Shown piece by piece: positions 1 to 7,477 of a stretch of DNA of 10,913 bases. This DNA is from Bacteroidales bacterium UBA3834 (GTDB taxonomy: Bacteria > Bacteroidota > Bacteroidia > Bacteroidales > P3), in NCBI GenBank assembly GCA_002392965.1, contig DGIA01000012.1, positions 1-10,913 of the forward strand. The letters are read 5' to 3'. The position numbers were made by a program, and so were the translations under genes. The stretch's first letter is position 1, and each line of letters begins with the position of its first letter. A model generated the notes under the pieces. It ran no database searches. It was not told the DNA's origin and was given only the letters and a program-made list of their open reading frames with translations.

Positions 1-22
1 TACTAGGTCAATACTAGGTCAT
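1..22. repeat. Two-copy 11-bp direct repeat at the left edge
   Basis: Two adjacent 11-bp units, TACTAGGTCAA at 1-11 and TACTAGGTCAT at 12-22, differ only in the last base. The array may continue beyond the left edge. The 73 bases before the end of the first chrA gene hold no ORF and no obvious hairpin terminator. The repeat lies downstream of the minus-strand chrA pair, so it could be in their 3' untranslated region. No function can be assigned. Confidence 0.6.
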
Positions 23-73
23 AACTGATTCAAGGCTTAGTATCAGGCTGTTATAGAGATCACAACAAGCCAT

Positions 74-649
74 TCAAAGACTATAGGCCAACAGGCCGAC
101 GAGGCCGGAGGCAAAGATGAGGACGATGGGGCTGGCCTTGCGCCAGAGAGAAAGGAAAAACACGGCGACAAATATCAACAAGGAAAACCCGAACCGGAGG
201 TTGAACCCCGGGACACCGAAACTCTCCGTGGTCATCAACCCCAGAGCAGCGGCGGCGATGAGCCCGATGACGGAGAGCCGCAGGAACCGCAGGACGGTGG
301 CGACACGAGGATGGTCCTTGTGCATCAACAGCCATCGGCTGAGGAGGAGCACCAGGGCCACAGGAATGACGATGACGGCAAGGGAGGCGACGAGTGAGCC
401 GCAGACGGCGGCCCACTGCGGATAGCCAGCGTTGAGAACGGCGGTATAACCCGCATAGGTGGCGGTGTTGATGCCTACAGGTCCCGGTGTCATCTGGCTG
501 ACGGCCAGCAGGTCGGTGAACTCGGCAGCGGTCATCCATCCATGATTGACCACCACCTCATTCTGGATGAGGGCCACCATGGAGTAGCCGCCTCCGAAGG
601 TGAAGGCGCCGATGAGCAGGAAGGTGGAGAAGAGCTGGAAGAAAATCAT
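74..649 (-). CDS. chrA: Chromate transporter family (CHR/ChrA) protein, second gene of a pair
   Basis: This 191-residue integral membrane protein is a single-CHR-domain member of the chromate ion transporter family. Family hallmarks are visible: the amphipathic start followed by FTFGGGYSM (residues 16-24) and the SQMTPGPVGIN segment (residues 51-61). Several hydrophobic segments follow to the C terminus. Short ChrA proteins of this length are usually encoded as adjacent pairs, each giving half of the transporter, and a homologous half lies 8 bp upstream in the same direction. ATG at 649 gives the expected family N terminus. The family can export chromate, but in gut anaerobes the true substrate is often unknown, so the chromate assignment rests on family membership only. 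No gene for a ChrB-type regulator is present in the window. Confidence 0.9.
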   Translation of the reverse strand: MIFFQLFSTFLLIGAFTFGGGYSMVALIQNEVVVNHGWMTAAEFTDLLAVSQMTPGPVGINTATYAGYTAVLNAGYPQWAAVCGSLVASLAVIVIPVALVLLLSRWLLMHKDHPRVATVLRFLRLSVIGLIAAAALGLMTTESFGVPGFNLRFGFSLLIFVAVFFLSLWRKASPIVLIFASGLVGLLAYSL

Positions 650-653
650 GGTG

Positions 654-681
654 GTGATTAGTGATTAGTGATTAGCGAATA
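654..681. repeat. GTGATTA heptamer tandem repeat at the chrA/chrA junction
   Basis: Three perfect tandem copies of GTGATTA lie at 654-660, 661-667 and 668-674. A degenerate fourth copy, GCGAATA, lies at 675-681. On the coding (minus) strand the unit reads TAATCAC. The array encodes the last residues of the upstream chrA gene (ending I-T-N-H), supplies its TAA stop (658-660), and reaches to within 4 bp of the next gene's ATG. Seven is not a multiple of three, so gain or loss of a unit would alter the C-terminal tail and the spacing to the downstream start. Confidence 0.85.
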
Positions 682-1194
682 GAGATATCCGAGGAGGGCG
701 GCGGCAAGGACGATGAGCACAGGGCTGACGTCGAACAACCAGATGAGGATAGCGCAGAGGAGGGGAATCCACACATTGCGCCAGGAGACCTTGGCACTCT
801 TGGCCATGGTGAAGACCGGCGCCGCGATGAGGGCCACGACGGCGGGCCTGAGGCCGAGGAAAATGCGGGAGACATAGACATTGTCGCGGAAGGCACGGAA
901 AAAGACCGCGAGCAGAAGGATGAACAGGACTGGCATGAGGATGTTGCCGGCGATGGCCACCGCCGCCCCGCGTCCGCCGCGCAGACGAAACCCCGTCATC
1001 GAGGCCATATTGACAGCAAAGACACCGGGCATGGCCTGACTGAGGGCCACTTGGTCGAGAAACTCTTCCTCGCTCAACCACTGGTGCTTATCGACGATTT
1101 CGCGTTGCATGAGGGGTATCATGGCATAGCCGCCGCCGACGGTGAAGGTGCCGACACGAAAAAAACTCCAGAATATATCACAATATTTCGCCAT
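658..1194 (-). CDS. chrA: Chromate transporter family (CHR/ChrA) protein, first gene of a pair
   Basis: This 178-residue single-CHR-domain membrane protein is homologous to the gene that follows it. It shows the family signature FTVGGGYAMIPL (residues 17-28 from the chosen start), an acidic stretch with LSEEEF, and SQAMPGVFAVN, matching the family's SQ..PGP..iN segment. The usual PGP is PGV here. Hydrophobic segments follow. I chose ATG at 1194 because it gives the typical family start (M-A-K-Y-C-D-I-F) and is a standard codon. The same frame stays open to a TTG at 1225-1227, which would add 11 atypical residues and overlap likely promoter sequence. The stop lies in a heptamer repeat, 8 bp before the partner's ATG, so the two are probably co-transcribed and assemble as a heteromer. 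Substrate is uncertain. Confidence 0.88.
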   Translation of the reverse strand: MAKYCDIFWSFFRVGTFTVGGGYAMIPLMQREIVDKHQWLSEEEFLDQVALSQAMPGVFAVNMASMTGFRLRGGRGAAVAIAGNILMPVLFILLLAVFFRAFRDNVYVSRIFLGLRPAVVALIAAPVFTMAKSAKVSWRNVWIPLLCAILIWLFDVSPVLIVLAAALLGYLYSLITNH

Positions 1195-1247
1195 ATAGCA
1201 CGTTATACAGTTTATTATAACTGACAAAAAGCTATATTATTGTACGG
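1195..1247. promoter_or_regulatory. Divergent promoter region between chrA pair and terC
   Basis: This 53-bp AT-rich spacer separates the minus-strand chrA pair from the plus-strand eight-gene operon. On the plus strand, TTTA at 1211-1214, 20 bases, then TATTATTG at 1235-1242 resembles the Bacteroidetes -33/-7 promoter (TTTG, about 19-21 nt, TAnnTTTG) with one mismatch in each box. Transcription would then start very close to the terC ATG. A weaker candidate for chrA on the other strand uses TTTG at 1226-1229 and a poor -7 box. Overlapping short inverted repeats are present: GTTATA (1202-1207) with TATAAC (1216-1221), and CAGTT (1208-1212) with AACTG (1219-1223). They could be an operator, but AT-rich DNA gives such matches easily. 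Confidence 0.45.
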
Positions 1248-2234
1248 ATGAACAATCTTTTCTTTATCATTTTCATGGTCTTTGTGGTGGTGATGCTCAC
1301 CCTGGACCTAACGGTGTTCCACAAGAAGGACCACGTGGTTAGCGTGAAGGAGGCGGCATTGCAGACGGTGATGTGGGTAGGGTTGGCGATGGGTTTTGCC
1401 GCGCTGCTGTGGTTCCACGCCGAGTGGGTGCACGGCCATCCGCTGAGCGACTTTGCCTCATTGGAGGAGCTGAACGCCTACCGACACGAGACTGCCTCGC
1501 AGTTTCTGGCCGGCTACTTCCTCGAGGAGAGCCTTTCAATCGACAACATCTTCGTGATGATCATGATTTTCGTGAGCTTCGGTGTGAAGCGGGAGTACTA
1601 CCACCGGGTACTTTTCTGGGGAATTTTCGGAGCCATCGTGCTGAGGTTCATCTTCATCTTTGCTCTCGGAGCGCTGGTGACGAAGTTTTCGTGGCTGCTG
1701 GCGGTGTTCGGCGCCGTGCTGATCTACAGCGGTGTGAAAATGTTCCGACCGCAGGGCGACGAGCAGATTGACACCGCCAACCACCCCGTGGTGAAGTTCG
1801 CCTCGAAACACTTCCCTGTCTCCAAGGAAAGCTTCGGGCACGACTTTTTCCATAGAAACGATGCTGGGAAGGTGCTGCTGACGCCACTGTTCATAGTGCT
1901 GCTGGTGATCGAGTTCTCGGACATCATCTTCGCTGTGGATTCTATCCCCGCCGTCTTCTCGGTAACGACAGACCCGGTGATTGTCTATACGTCCAACATT
2001 TTCGCCATCATGGGATTGCGTAGTCTTTTCTTCCTGCTGAGCGACATAGCCGACCGTTTCTGGCTGCTACACTACGGCCTCGGGGCTCTACTCTGCTTCA
2101 TCGGCGTGAAGATGATCGGCGGCGAGTTTTTCGGCTGGCACATCGACACGCTGGCATCCCTGGCGGTGATTCTGGGCATCCTGGTGGTGAGCGTGGTATT
2201 CTCAATGTTGATTAAAAAACCGGCAAAGCAATGA
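1248..2234 (+). CDS. TerC-family integral membrane protein
   Basis: This 328-residue multi-pass membrane protein belongs to the TerC/Alx family, linked in other bacteria to tellurite resistance, manganese export and metalation of secreted proteins. Two acidic transmembrane motifs stand out: LEESLSIDN (residues 92-100) and EFSDIIFAVDSIPAV (residues 222-236). D99/N100 and D225/D231 are the likely metal-site residues by analogy. About eight or nine hydrophobic segments fit the family, as does the length. The N terminus (M-N-N-L-F-F-I-I-F...LDLTVFHKK) aligns well with family starts, so ATG at 1248 is favoured although no ribosome binding site precedes it. It opens the plus-strand operon and overlaps rdgB by 4 bp (ATGA). 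The metal specificity cannot be read from sequence. Confidence 0.92.
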   Translation: MNNLFFIIFMVFVVVMLTLDLTVFHKKDHVVSVKEAALQTVMWVGLAMGFAALLWFHAEWVHGHPLSDFASLEELNAYRHETASQFLAGYFLEESLSIDNIFVMIMIFVSFGVKREYYHRVLFWGIFGAIVLRFIFIFALGALVTKFSWLLAVFGAVLIYSGVKMFRPQGDEQIDTANHPVVKFASKHFPVSKESFGHDFFHRNDAGKVLLTPLFIVLLVIEFSDIIFAVDSIPAVFSVTTDPVIVYTSNIFAIMGLRSLFFLLSDIADRFWLLHYGLGALLCFIGVKMIGGEFFGWHIDTLASLAVILGILVVSVVFSMLIKKPAKQ

Positions 2235-2830
2235 GGCGATTGATTTTTGCAACGAACAACAAGCACAAAGTCGAAGAGGTGCGTGCCGCCCTCGACGGGT
2301 TGGTGGAGGTGGTCACCTTGTCCGAAGCGGGACTGCAGGGCGAAATACCCGAGACAGCCGACACCCTTGAAGGAAATGCATTGCAAAAGGCACAGTGGGT
2401 GTGGGAACGAACCCACACGGACTGTTTTGCCGACGACACAGGCCTGGAGGTGGATGCTCTGGACGGTGCGCCCGGGGTGTATTCGGCCCGTTATGCTGGC
2501 GAGCACTGCTCGTTCGACGACAACATAGACAAACTGCTGTATGCACTGGAGGGGAAGGAGAACCGCCGAGCGCGGTTCCGCACAGTCATCTGCTTGATAG
2601 AGAATGGACATCCGACATATTTTGAAGGACGGGTGGAAGGACAGATCTTGAGAGAGCGCCAGAGCAACGGCGAGGGGTTCGGCTACGACCCTGTGTTCAT
2701 GCCCGACCGTTTTGCGGTGAGTTTCGCCGAGATGCCGCTGGAAGTGAAGAACCGCATCAGCCATCGTGGCATGGCCGTCGCCAAGTTGGTGGAATATGTC
2801 AATGGGAAACGGGAGAATAGCGACGAGTAA
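2231..2830 (+). CDS. rdgB: Non-canonical purine NTP pyrophosphatase (RdgB/HAM1 family)
   Basis: This 199-residue cytosolic enzyme hydrolyses deaminated purine nucleotides (dITP/ITP, XTP) to monophosphate and pyrophosphate, keeping hypoxanthine and xanthine out of DNA and RNA. All family motifs are visible: ATNNKHK (residues 7-13, triphosphate binding), FADDTGLEVDAL (residues 66-77, with D69 matching the catalytic Asp of E. coli RdgB), GAPGVYSARYAG, GFGYDPVF (residues 149-156, base recognition) and SHRGMA (residues 177-182). Length is typical. The ATG overlaps the terC stop as ATGA, implying translational coupling, and the next gene begins 1 bp after its stop. Confidence 0.96.
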   Translation: MRRLIFATNNKHKVEEVRAALDGLVEVVTLSEAGLQGEIPETADTLEGNALQKAQWVWERTHTDCFADDTGLEVDALDGAPGVYSARYAGEHCSFDDNIDKLLYALEGKENRRARFRTVICLIENGHPTYFEGRVEGQILRERQSNGEGFGYDPVFMPDRFAVSFAEMPLEVKNRISHRGMAVAKLVEYVNGKRENSDE

Positions 2831-2831
2831 A

Positions 2832-3374
2832 ATGAAACAAGTTTTTCCAACGACAATACAAAGCGGAGCCGCACAGACGGGCAACTATATCCTCACGCTA
2901 TACGAACCAGAGAGAAGTCTGCAGGTGCCGATCATCGTCGGACAACATGAGGCACAAGGAATCATGCTGGCCCAAGAGGCCGCCAGCATACGCCGACCCC
3001 TCACACACCAACTCATCCTGCACATCATGGAAGCCTTCGGGCTCTCTCTGAAGCAGGTGACCATAGACCGTGTGGTGGAGGGTGTGTTCTACGCCACCCT
3101 GCACCTGACGGACGGATTCAACGAGAAGGAGATCGACAGCCGGACTACCGACGCCGTCACACTGGCCCTCCACTGCGGTGCCCCCATCCTGATGGACGAG
3201 AAGGTGCTGGAAGAGACGGGGGTGAGGACGGAGAAGGCCGGGGGACGGACAGAAGGCGCAGGAGAGAAGATGGAAGAATTGGAGAAGGAACTGCGCCGGT
3301 GCGAAGAGGAGGAGGATTATGAACGGGCGGCAGAAATACAGAAAAAGATAGAACGACTGCAACATGGATTATAA
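2832..3374 (+). CDS. Bifunctional nuclease (DUF151/BFN) domain protein with C-terminal UVR motif
   Basis: This 180-residue protein has two parts. Residues 1 to about 125 form a bifunctional nuclease (BFN, DUF151) domain, recognisable by the E-A-Q-G-I-M-L-A segment, the THQLILHIMEAFG helix, the FYATLHL strand and SRTTDAVTLALHCGAPI. A charged Gly/Glu-rich linker at about 126-145 leads to a UVR (UvrB/UvrC) motif at about 146-178, with the D-Y-E-R-A-A-E-I core of the helical hairpin. This BFN-UVR architecture is common in Bacteroidetes. Plant BFN proteins have reported RNase and DNase activity; the bacterial role is not settled, and UVR suggests contact with nucleic-acid or Clp/Uvr-type partners. 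The frame is open upstream, but ATG at 2832, 1 bp after rdgB, gives the family start. It overlaps pnp by 11 bp. Confidence 0.9.
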   Translation: MKQVFPTTIQSGAAQTGNYILTLYEPERSLQVPIIVGQHEAQGIMLAQEAASIRRPLTHQLILHIMEAFGLSLKQVTIDRVVEGVFYATLHLTDGFNEKEIDSRTTDAVTLALHCGAPILMDEKVLEETGVRTEKAGGRTEGAGEKMEELEKELRRCEEEEDYERAAEIQKKIERLQHGL

Positions 3375-4215
3375 AGAAAGTGCCGACTTCCTGCGGCGAA
3401 AGATAGAACAAAGCGCGCAGAGGGTTCCGCGGACTGCCATCATACTGGGCAGCGGCCTGGGCAAACTGGCAGAACAAATAGAAAAGCCGTTGGTGATACC
3501 CTATGGCGAAATACCGCACTTCAAGACCTCCACCGCCGTGGGACACAAAGGAAATCTCATTGTAGGTTTATTGGGAGGAGAACCGGTAGCAGCCATGCAA
3601 GGGCGATTCCACTACTATGAGGGCTACACGATGGAGGAAGTGACCTATCCGGTACGGGTTTTCTCGGAACTGGGCATCGGTAGGCTGCTGGTGAGCAACG
3701 CCGCAGGGGCGGTGAATGCCGACTACCAGGTGGGCGACCTCATGGTCATCACCGACCATATCAACCTCATGCCCAACCCGTTGATAGGACCCAACAAAGA
3801 GGAATTCGGGCCGCGGTTTCCTGACATGACCGAGACCTACAGTCGCCGGTTGAGACAAAAAGCCGACACCATAGCCGCCGAGATGGGAATTACCCTGCGC
3901 CACGGAGTCTATGTAGCCGGCACAGGACCCACCTATGAAACACCGGCCGAATACCGTATGTACCATATCATCGGCGGAGATGCATGCGGCATGAGCACCG
4001 TCCCCGAAGTCATCGTGGCACGTCACTGTGGCATGGAAGTCTTCGGCATGAGCGTCATCACCAACCAAAGCAACGACCTGGGGGTTGTCGCCGGAGGCAC
4101 CGACGGCAACGACCACCTCGTTGTGAACGACGAGAACGACGTGGTGCTGCAGGCCGACCGGGCCGCCGACCGGATGACAGGACTCTTCACCCGACTAATT
4201 ACCCCAAACGCATAA
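3364..4215 (+). CDS. punA: Purine nucleoside phosphorylase, trimeric (class I, low-mass) type
   Basis: This 283-residue cytosolic enzyme cleaves purine nucleosides with phosphate to free base and pentose-1-phosphate for salvage. Visible signatures are LGSGLG (residues 28-33, phosphate loop), G-H61-K, GRFHYYEGY (from residue 80), SNAAGAVN, GPTYETPAEYRM (from residue 188), GMSTVPEVIVARH (residues 209-221) and SVITNQSND. Aligned by eye with human PNP, E192, M210 and N234 match E201, M219 and N243. The Asn predicts preference for 6-oxopurines (inosine, guanosine) rather than adenosine. The start overlaps the end of the nuclease gene by 11 bp, so translation is probably coupled. The symbol is a family-level choice; pnp is an alternative name. 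Confidence 0.95.
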   Translation: MDYKESADFLRRKIEQSAQRVPRTAIILGSGLGKLAEQIEKPLVIPYGEIPHFKTSTAVGHKGNLIVGLLGGEPVAAMQGRFHYYEGYTMEEVTYPVRVFSELGIGRLLVSNAAGAVNADYQVGDLMVITDHINLMPNPLIGPNKEEFGPRFPDMTETYSRRLRQKADTIAAEMGITLRHGVYVAGTGPTYETPAEYRMYHIIGGDACGMSTVPEVIVARHCGMEVFGMSVITNQSNDLGVVAGGTDGNDHLVVNDENDVVLQADRAADRMTGLFTRLITPNA

Positions 4216-4224
4216 CCGGCAACA

Positions 4225-5112
4225 GTGCAACGACTCCGTCCCTACGTACTACCCATCGCCATTGCTCTCGGGCTGCTGCTGCACCGCTGGTGCGCCGCGG
4301 GTTCGTTCCTGGTTCCTTACCTTATTTTCTGCATTCTGACCCTCTCATTTTCTGCCGTTGATTTGCGACGGCTGAAGGTAACAATGCTCGACGTGTGGCT
4401 GATGCTCTTCCAGGTGGTGGTCAGTACCGGATGCTATCTTCTGGTCAAGCTACTGAGCGGCAATGACATCATTGCCGAAGGAGTGCTGGTGGGGGTGCTC
4501 TGTCCTGTTGCGTCATCGGTAGCCGTCATTTCATGCCTGCTGGGCGCCAACCGGGCCACCGTGACAACCTATACCATTGTCGGCAACCTGATGGTGGCCG
4601 TGGTGGCACCGATAGTGTTCACACTCATCGGTCACCACCCCGAGATGGGACTGTGGAAAGGATTCCTCCTGATGCTAGGCAAGATAGGATCCACGCTGGC
4701 CCTACCCTTCTTTCTGGTGCTGGCATTGCAGACATGGCTACCCAAAGCCAATGCATTCATCGCCCGGTACAACATACTGGGCTTCTACCTCTGGGCCTCC
4801 GCATTGCTGCTCACCCTCGGGCAGACCATCGACTTCATCTTCATGCACGGCAGCGGAAACTGGCATACAATCGCCTGGCTCGGAGGCCTCTCGCTGTTTT
4901 TCTGCATCGTCCAGTTCGCCACCGGACGTATGATTGGCCGTCGATACGGCAACCGCATCGGCGGCGGACAGTTGCTCGGTCAGAAGAACTCAGCCATGGG
5001 CATCTGGATGGCCAATACCTTCCTTTCCCCGCTGGCGGCGGTATTCCTCGCATTCTACAGCGTCTATCAAAACATTTTCAACGCATGGCAAATGGCACAT
5101 GCAAAGCACTAA
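4225..5112 (+). CDS. BASS-family (bile acid:sodium symporter-like) transporter
   Basis: This 295-residue protein with about nine or ten hydrophobic segments resembles the bile acid:sodium symporter (BASS/SBF) superfamily. The clearest signature is GQLLGQKNSAMGIWMANTF near residues 248-266, matching the G..LGqKN(S/T)A...W motif of these transporters. A Pro-rich discontinuous helix with L-C-P-V-A-S-S-V-A-V lies in the first half. The start is GTG at 4225, 9 bp after pnp. The first in-frame ATG lies 53 codons later and would remove the first hydrophobic segments, so GTG is preferred. Bacterial members carry varied organic anions, so no substrate is assigned. It is packed between pnp and the HAD phosphatase gene. 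Confidence 0.85.
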   Translation: MQRLRPYVLPIAIALGLLLHRWCAAGSFLVPYLIFCILTLSFSAVDLRRLKVTMLDVWLMLFQVVVSTGCYLLVKLLSGNDIIAEGVLVGVLCPVASSVAVISCLLGANRATVTTYTIVGNLMVAVVAPIVFTLIGHHPEMGLWKGFLLMLGKIGSTLALPFFLVLALQTWLPKANAFIARYNILGFYLWASALLLTLGQTIDFIFMHGSGNWHTIAWLGGLSLFFCIVQFATGRMIGRRYGNRIGGGQLLGQKNSAMGIWMANTFLSPLAAVFLAFYSVYQNIFNAWQMAHAKH

Positions 5113-5118
5113 ACACCA

Positions 5119-5883
5119 ATGATAAAAGCAGCATTCTTCGACATCGACGGCACCCTGCTCAGTTTCAAGACCCACCGAGTATCGGAGGGCACCGTGCGCG
5201 CTTTTGAGACCCTCCATTGCCACGGTGTGCACACATTCATCTCCTCTGGCCGCCCCATGGTGCTCATCCCCCCCATGCCCGTCACCTTCGAAGGGCACAT
5301 AACCATGAATGGCGGATATGTTTTCACCCAGGACAAAGTACTGCTGTCCAACCCCATACCGTCATCCGACCTGAATACCTGGCTCGACCTGGCCAAACAA
5401 CGCAACCTGTGCACCATGATATTCACCGCCGACGGCATGATGCTGACACAACCCAACGAAGTGGGCCTCAAACTCCGCGACCAGCTGGAGTTCACCATGC
5501 CTCCCGTGGTGGCCATCGACGAGATGCGACAACACACCGTGTTCCAGATCATAGCCCTCATGCCAGCCTCGCTCGACAGCGAGGTGGGCACTCTCCTGCC
5601 CCACTGCCGTCTGCCGCGGTGGCACCCTGCCTTCACCGACATCGTGGCCGACGGCAACAGCAAAGCCGTGGGCATGGAAGCCCTATGCAAACACTTCGGC
5701 ATCAACCAGGCCGACACAATAGCCTTCGGCGACGGCGCCAACGACATCGAGATGCTCCAGTGGGCCGGCATCGGCATCGCCATGGGCAACGCCGACCCCT
5801 CGGTCAAGCAGCATGCCGACATGGTCACCACATCGGTCGATGAAGAAGGCATAGAACAAGCAATCAACCAACTTTTTACATGA
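5119..5883 (+). CDS. Cof-type HAD-superfamily hydrolase (IIB)
   Basis: This 254-residue cytosolic phosphatase is of the Cof/IIB haloacid dehalogenase subfamily. HAD motif I is FFDIDGT (residues 6-12, nucleophile D8, acid/base D10). Motif II is ISSGR (residues 41-45). Motif III is K182 in N-S-K-A. Motif IV is FGDGANDIEML, with D205 and D209 for Mg2+. The long insertion between motifs II and III is the C2-type cap. Members act on sugar phosphates, nucleotides, flavin or pyridoxal phosphates; the substrate here is unknown, although the neighbouring nucleotide genes make a phosphorylated sugar or nucleotide reasonable. The gene starts 6 bp after the transporter stop and overlaps the next gene by 4 bp (ATGA). 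Confidence 0.93.
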   Translation: MIKAAFFDIDGTLLSFKTHRVSEGTVRAFETLHCHGVHTFISSGRPMVLIPPMPVTFEGHITMNGGYVFTQDKVLLSNPIPSSDLNTWLDLAKQRNLCTMIFTADGMMLTQPNEVGLKLRDQLEFTMPPVVAIDEMRQHTVFQIIALMPASLDSEVGTLLPHCRLPRWHPAFTDIVADGNSKAVGMEALCKHFGINQADTIAFGDGANDIEMLQWAGIGIAMGNADPSVKQHADMVTTSVDEEGIEQAINQLFT

Positions 5884-6089
5884 AACCGATAAAACAACAA
5901 CTCGAAGAGGCACGCCGGTTGCTGACCAGCTATCAGGAACTCGCCATCGAACAGGAGGACGACGACGCTTTTGTGGCACGTGGCAACGGCTTCTGCGACC
6001 GTAAATACAGCGAGGATTTCATCCAGATGCAGGTGGCCCAGCTCACCGCCCGGGTGGCGGAACTGGAGTCAAAGTGCAAGAACATTTAA
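5880..6089 (+). CDS. Small helical protein of unknown function (69 residues)
   Basis: I do not recognise this family. The 69-residue product is hydrophilic and probably almost entirely helical. An N-terminal helix (KQQLEEARRLLTSYQEL) is followed by an acidic patch (E-Q-E-D-D-D), a short Gly-containing turn with N-G-F-C-D-R-K-Y, and a C-terminal heptad-like helix (MQVAQLTARVAELESK) that looks like a coiled coil. It has two cysteines, no signal peptide and no membrane segment. Its ATG overlaps the HAD stop as ATGA, and the next gene starts 20 bp later. This and the Bacteroidales-like codon use argue that it is a real operon member. A partner or adaptor role is only a guess. Confidence 0.72.
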   Translation: MKPIKQQLEEARRLLTSYQELAIEQEDDDAFVARGNGFCDRKYSEDFIQMQVAQLTARVAELESKCKNI

Positions 6090-6109
6090 GAGTATAAAAG
6101 CCTAAAACA

Positions 6110-7453
6110 ATGAAACAAAGAGAGACTTTCGGCTCCAAGTTGGGCATCATCATGGCCACCGCAGGCTCGGCCCTCGGCCTCGGCAACATCTACCGCTTCC
6201 CCATCGAAGCCGGCAACAATGGCGGAGGAGCATTCCTTATCGTCTATCTTTTCGTAGCTCTCCTTATAGGCACGCCGCTGATGATCAGCGAGTTTATCAT
6301 CGGCCGACGAGCCAAAAGCAACCCGGTAGGCGCATTCCGCAAGCTGGCCGGCATCCGCACCGCTTGGCCGTGGGTGGGCTGGCTGGGCATCCTCTGCGCC
6401 TTCCTCATCCTGGCGTTCTACACCACTGTGGCCGGATGGACACTCGGCTACCTCGGCAAATCGGTGGCCAACCACTTTGCAGGCCAGGACATCACACAGA
6501 TACAGCATCAGTTCGACACCTTTGTCACCCATCCCTGGCTGCCCATCGTCTGCCAACTGGCATTCCTCGCCCTCACCGCCATTGTCGTGGCCCGTGGCGT
6601 GAAAGACGGCATCGAACGCTGGTCCAAGATCCTCATGCCACTGTTGCTCGTCATCATGGTGATACTCTGTGTCAAATCACTTTCCCTCAACGGTGCCGCC
6701 GAGGGAATAAAATTCCTTTTCAAGCCCGACTTCTCCAAGATAACCGGTTCCGTGCTCCTCTCGGCCCTCGGCCAGAGCTTCTTCTCTCTCTCCATCGGCA
6801 TGGGAGCCCTCATCACCTATGGTTCTTACATCGCCCGGACCGACAACATGGTTTCCTCGGCTGTCAGTGTCGTGCTGGCCGACACCTTTGTCGCCATCAT
6901 GGCAGGCATCATCATCTTCCCCGCCGCCTTCTCCTTCGGCATCCAGCCCCAGGCAGGCTCCTCCCTCGCCTTCACCACGCTTCCCATGATCTTCCAGCAG
7001 ATGACCGGCGGCTACTTCTTCTGCCTCATCTTCTTCCTCCTCCTTGTCATCGCCACCCTCACCTCCACCATCTCGCTGCTCGAGGTCATCGTGGCCGCCC
7101 TCACCGAGGAATTCAACTTCTCACGTTCCAAAGCCGCCTGGGCCGGCGCCGCCCTGACCGCTGTCATCGGCGTCATAGCCACCCTCAGCTTCCGCACCGG
7201 AAGCCCCCTCCACATCGGCGGCACTATCGCTTTCGACCTCCTCGACCGCGTGACCTCGCACTACATTATGCCCATCGGAGGGTTGCTCATCGTCCTCTTC
7301 GTCGGCTGGCGACTGAAACGCGCCGACACCCTCGACGAGTTGACCAACGGAGGCACCCTCAAGTCCGGCATCCGCCAGGCCATCCTCTTCATTATCCGAT
7401 ACCTGTGCCCTGTGGCTATCGCCGTCATCTTCGTCAGCCAGCTGCTGCAATAG
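6110..7453 (+). CDS. Sodium-dependent transporter, SNF/NSS family
   Basis: This 447-residue inner-membrane protein belongs to the neurotransmitter:sodium symporter family (LeuT/MhsT/TnaT type), which imports amino acids or related compounds with Na+. The TM1 signature GSALGLGNIYRFP (residues 19-31) carries the unwound helix that binds Na+ and substrate. The TM6 signature LSIGMGALITYGSY sits near residue 226. About eleven hydrophobic helices and the total length match the 11-helix bacterial subgroup such as MhsT. ATG at 6110 follows an A-rich leader 20 bp after the small helical gene. It is the last gene of the plus-strand operon, followed by a repeat-rich spacer. The substrate cannot be stated from the sequence. 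Confidence 0.94.
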   Translation: MKQRETFGSKLGIIMATAGSALGLGNIYRFPIEAGNNGGGAFLIVYLFVALLIGTPLMISEFIIGRRAKSNPVGAFRKLAGIRTAWPWVGWLGILCAFLILAFYTTVAGWTLGYLGKSVANHFAGQDITQIQHQFDTFVTHPWLPIVCQLAFLALTAIVVARGVKDGIERWSKILMPLLLVIMVILCVKSLSLNGAAEGIKFLFKPDFSKITGSVLLSALGQSFFSLSIGMGALITYGSYIARTDNMVSSAVSVVLADTFVAIMAGIIIFPAAFSFGIQPQAGSSLAFTTLPMIFQQMTGGYFFCLIFFLLLVIATLTSTISLLEVIVAALTEEFNFSRSKAAWAGAALTAVIGVIATLSFRTGSPLHIGGTIAFDLLDRVTSHYIMPIGGLLIVLFVGWRLKRADTLDELTNGGTLKSGIRQAILFIIRYLCPVAIAVIFVSQLLQ

Positions 7454-7477
7454 ATCCAACAGATTCTCACAAGGCAT

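Noticed and set aside
74..1194. A single chrA gene broken by a frameshift
   Set aside because: Each half has its own complete N-terminal GGGY motif and start. Paired single-domain ChrA genes are a normal arrangement in the family.
1195..1227. Upstream TTG start for the first chrA gene, adding 11 residues
   Set aside because: The added residues do not look like a ChrA N terminus and would use promoter sequence; ATG at 1194 gives the expected start.
2072..2884. 270-codon minus-strand frame across rdgB
   Set aside because: It lies opposite a gene with all RdgB motifs and shows no recognisable protein features.
3568..4116. 182-codon minus-strand frame across the purine phosphorylase gene
   Set aside because: It is antisense to a well-supported enzyme, with composition set by the complementary codons.
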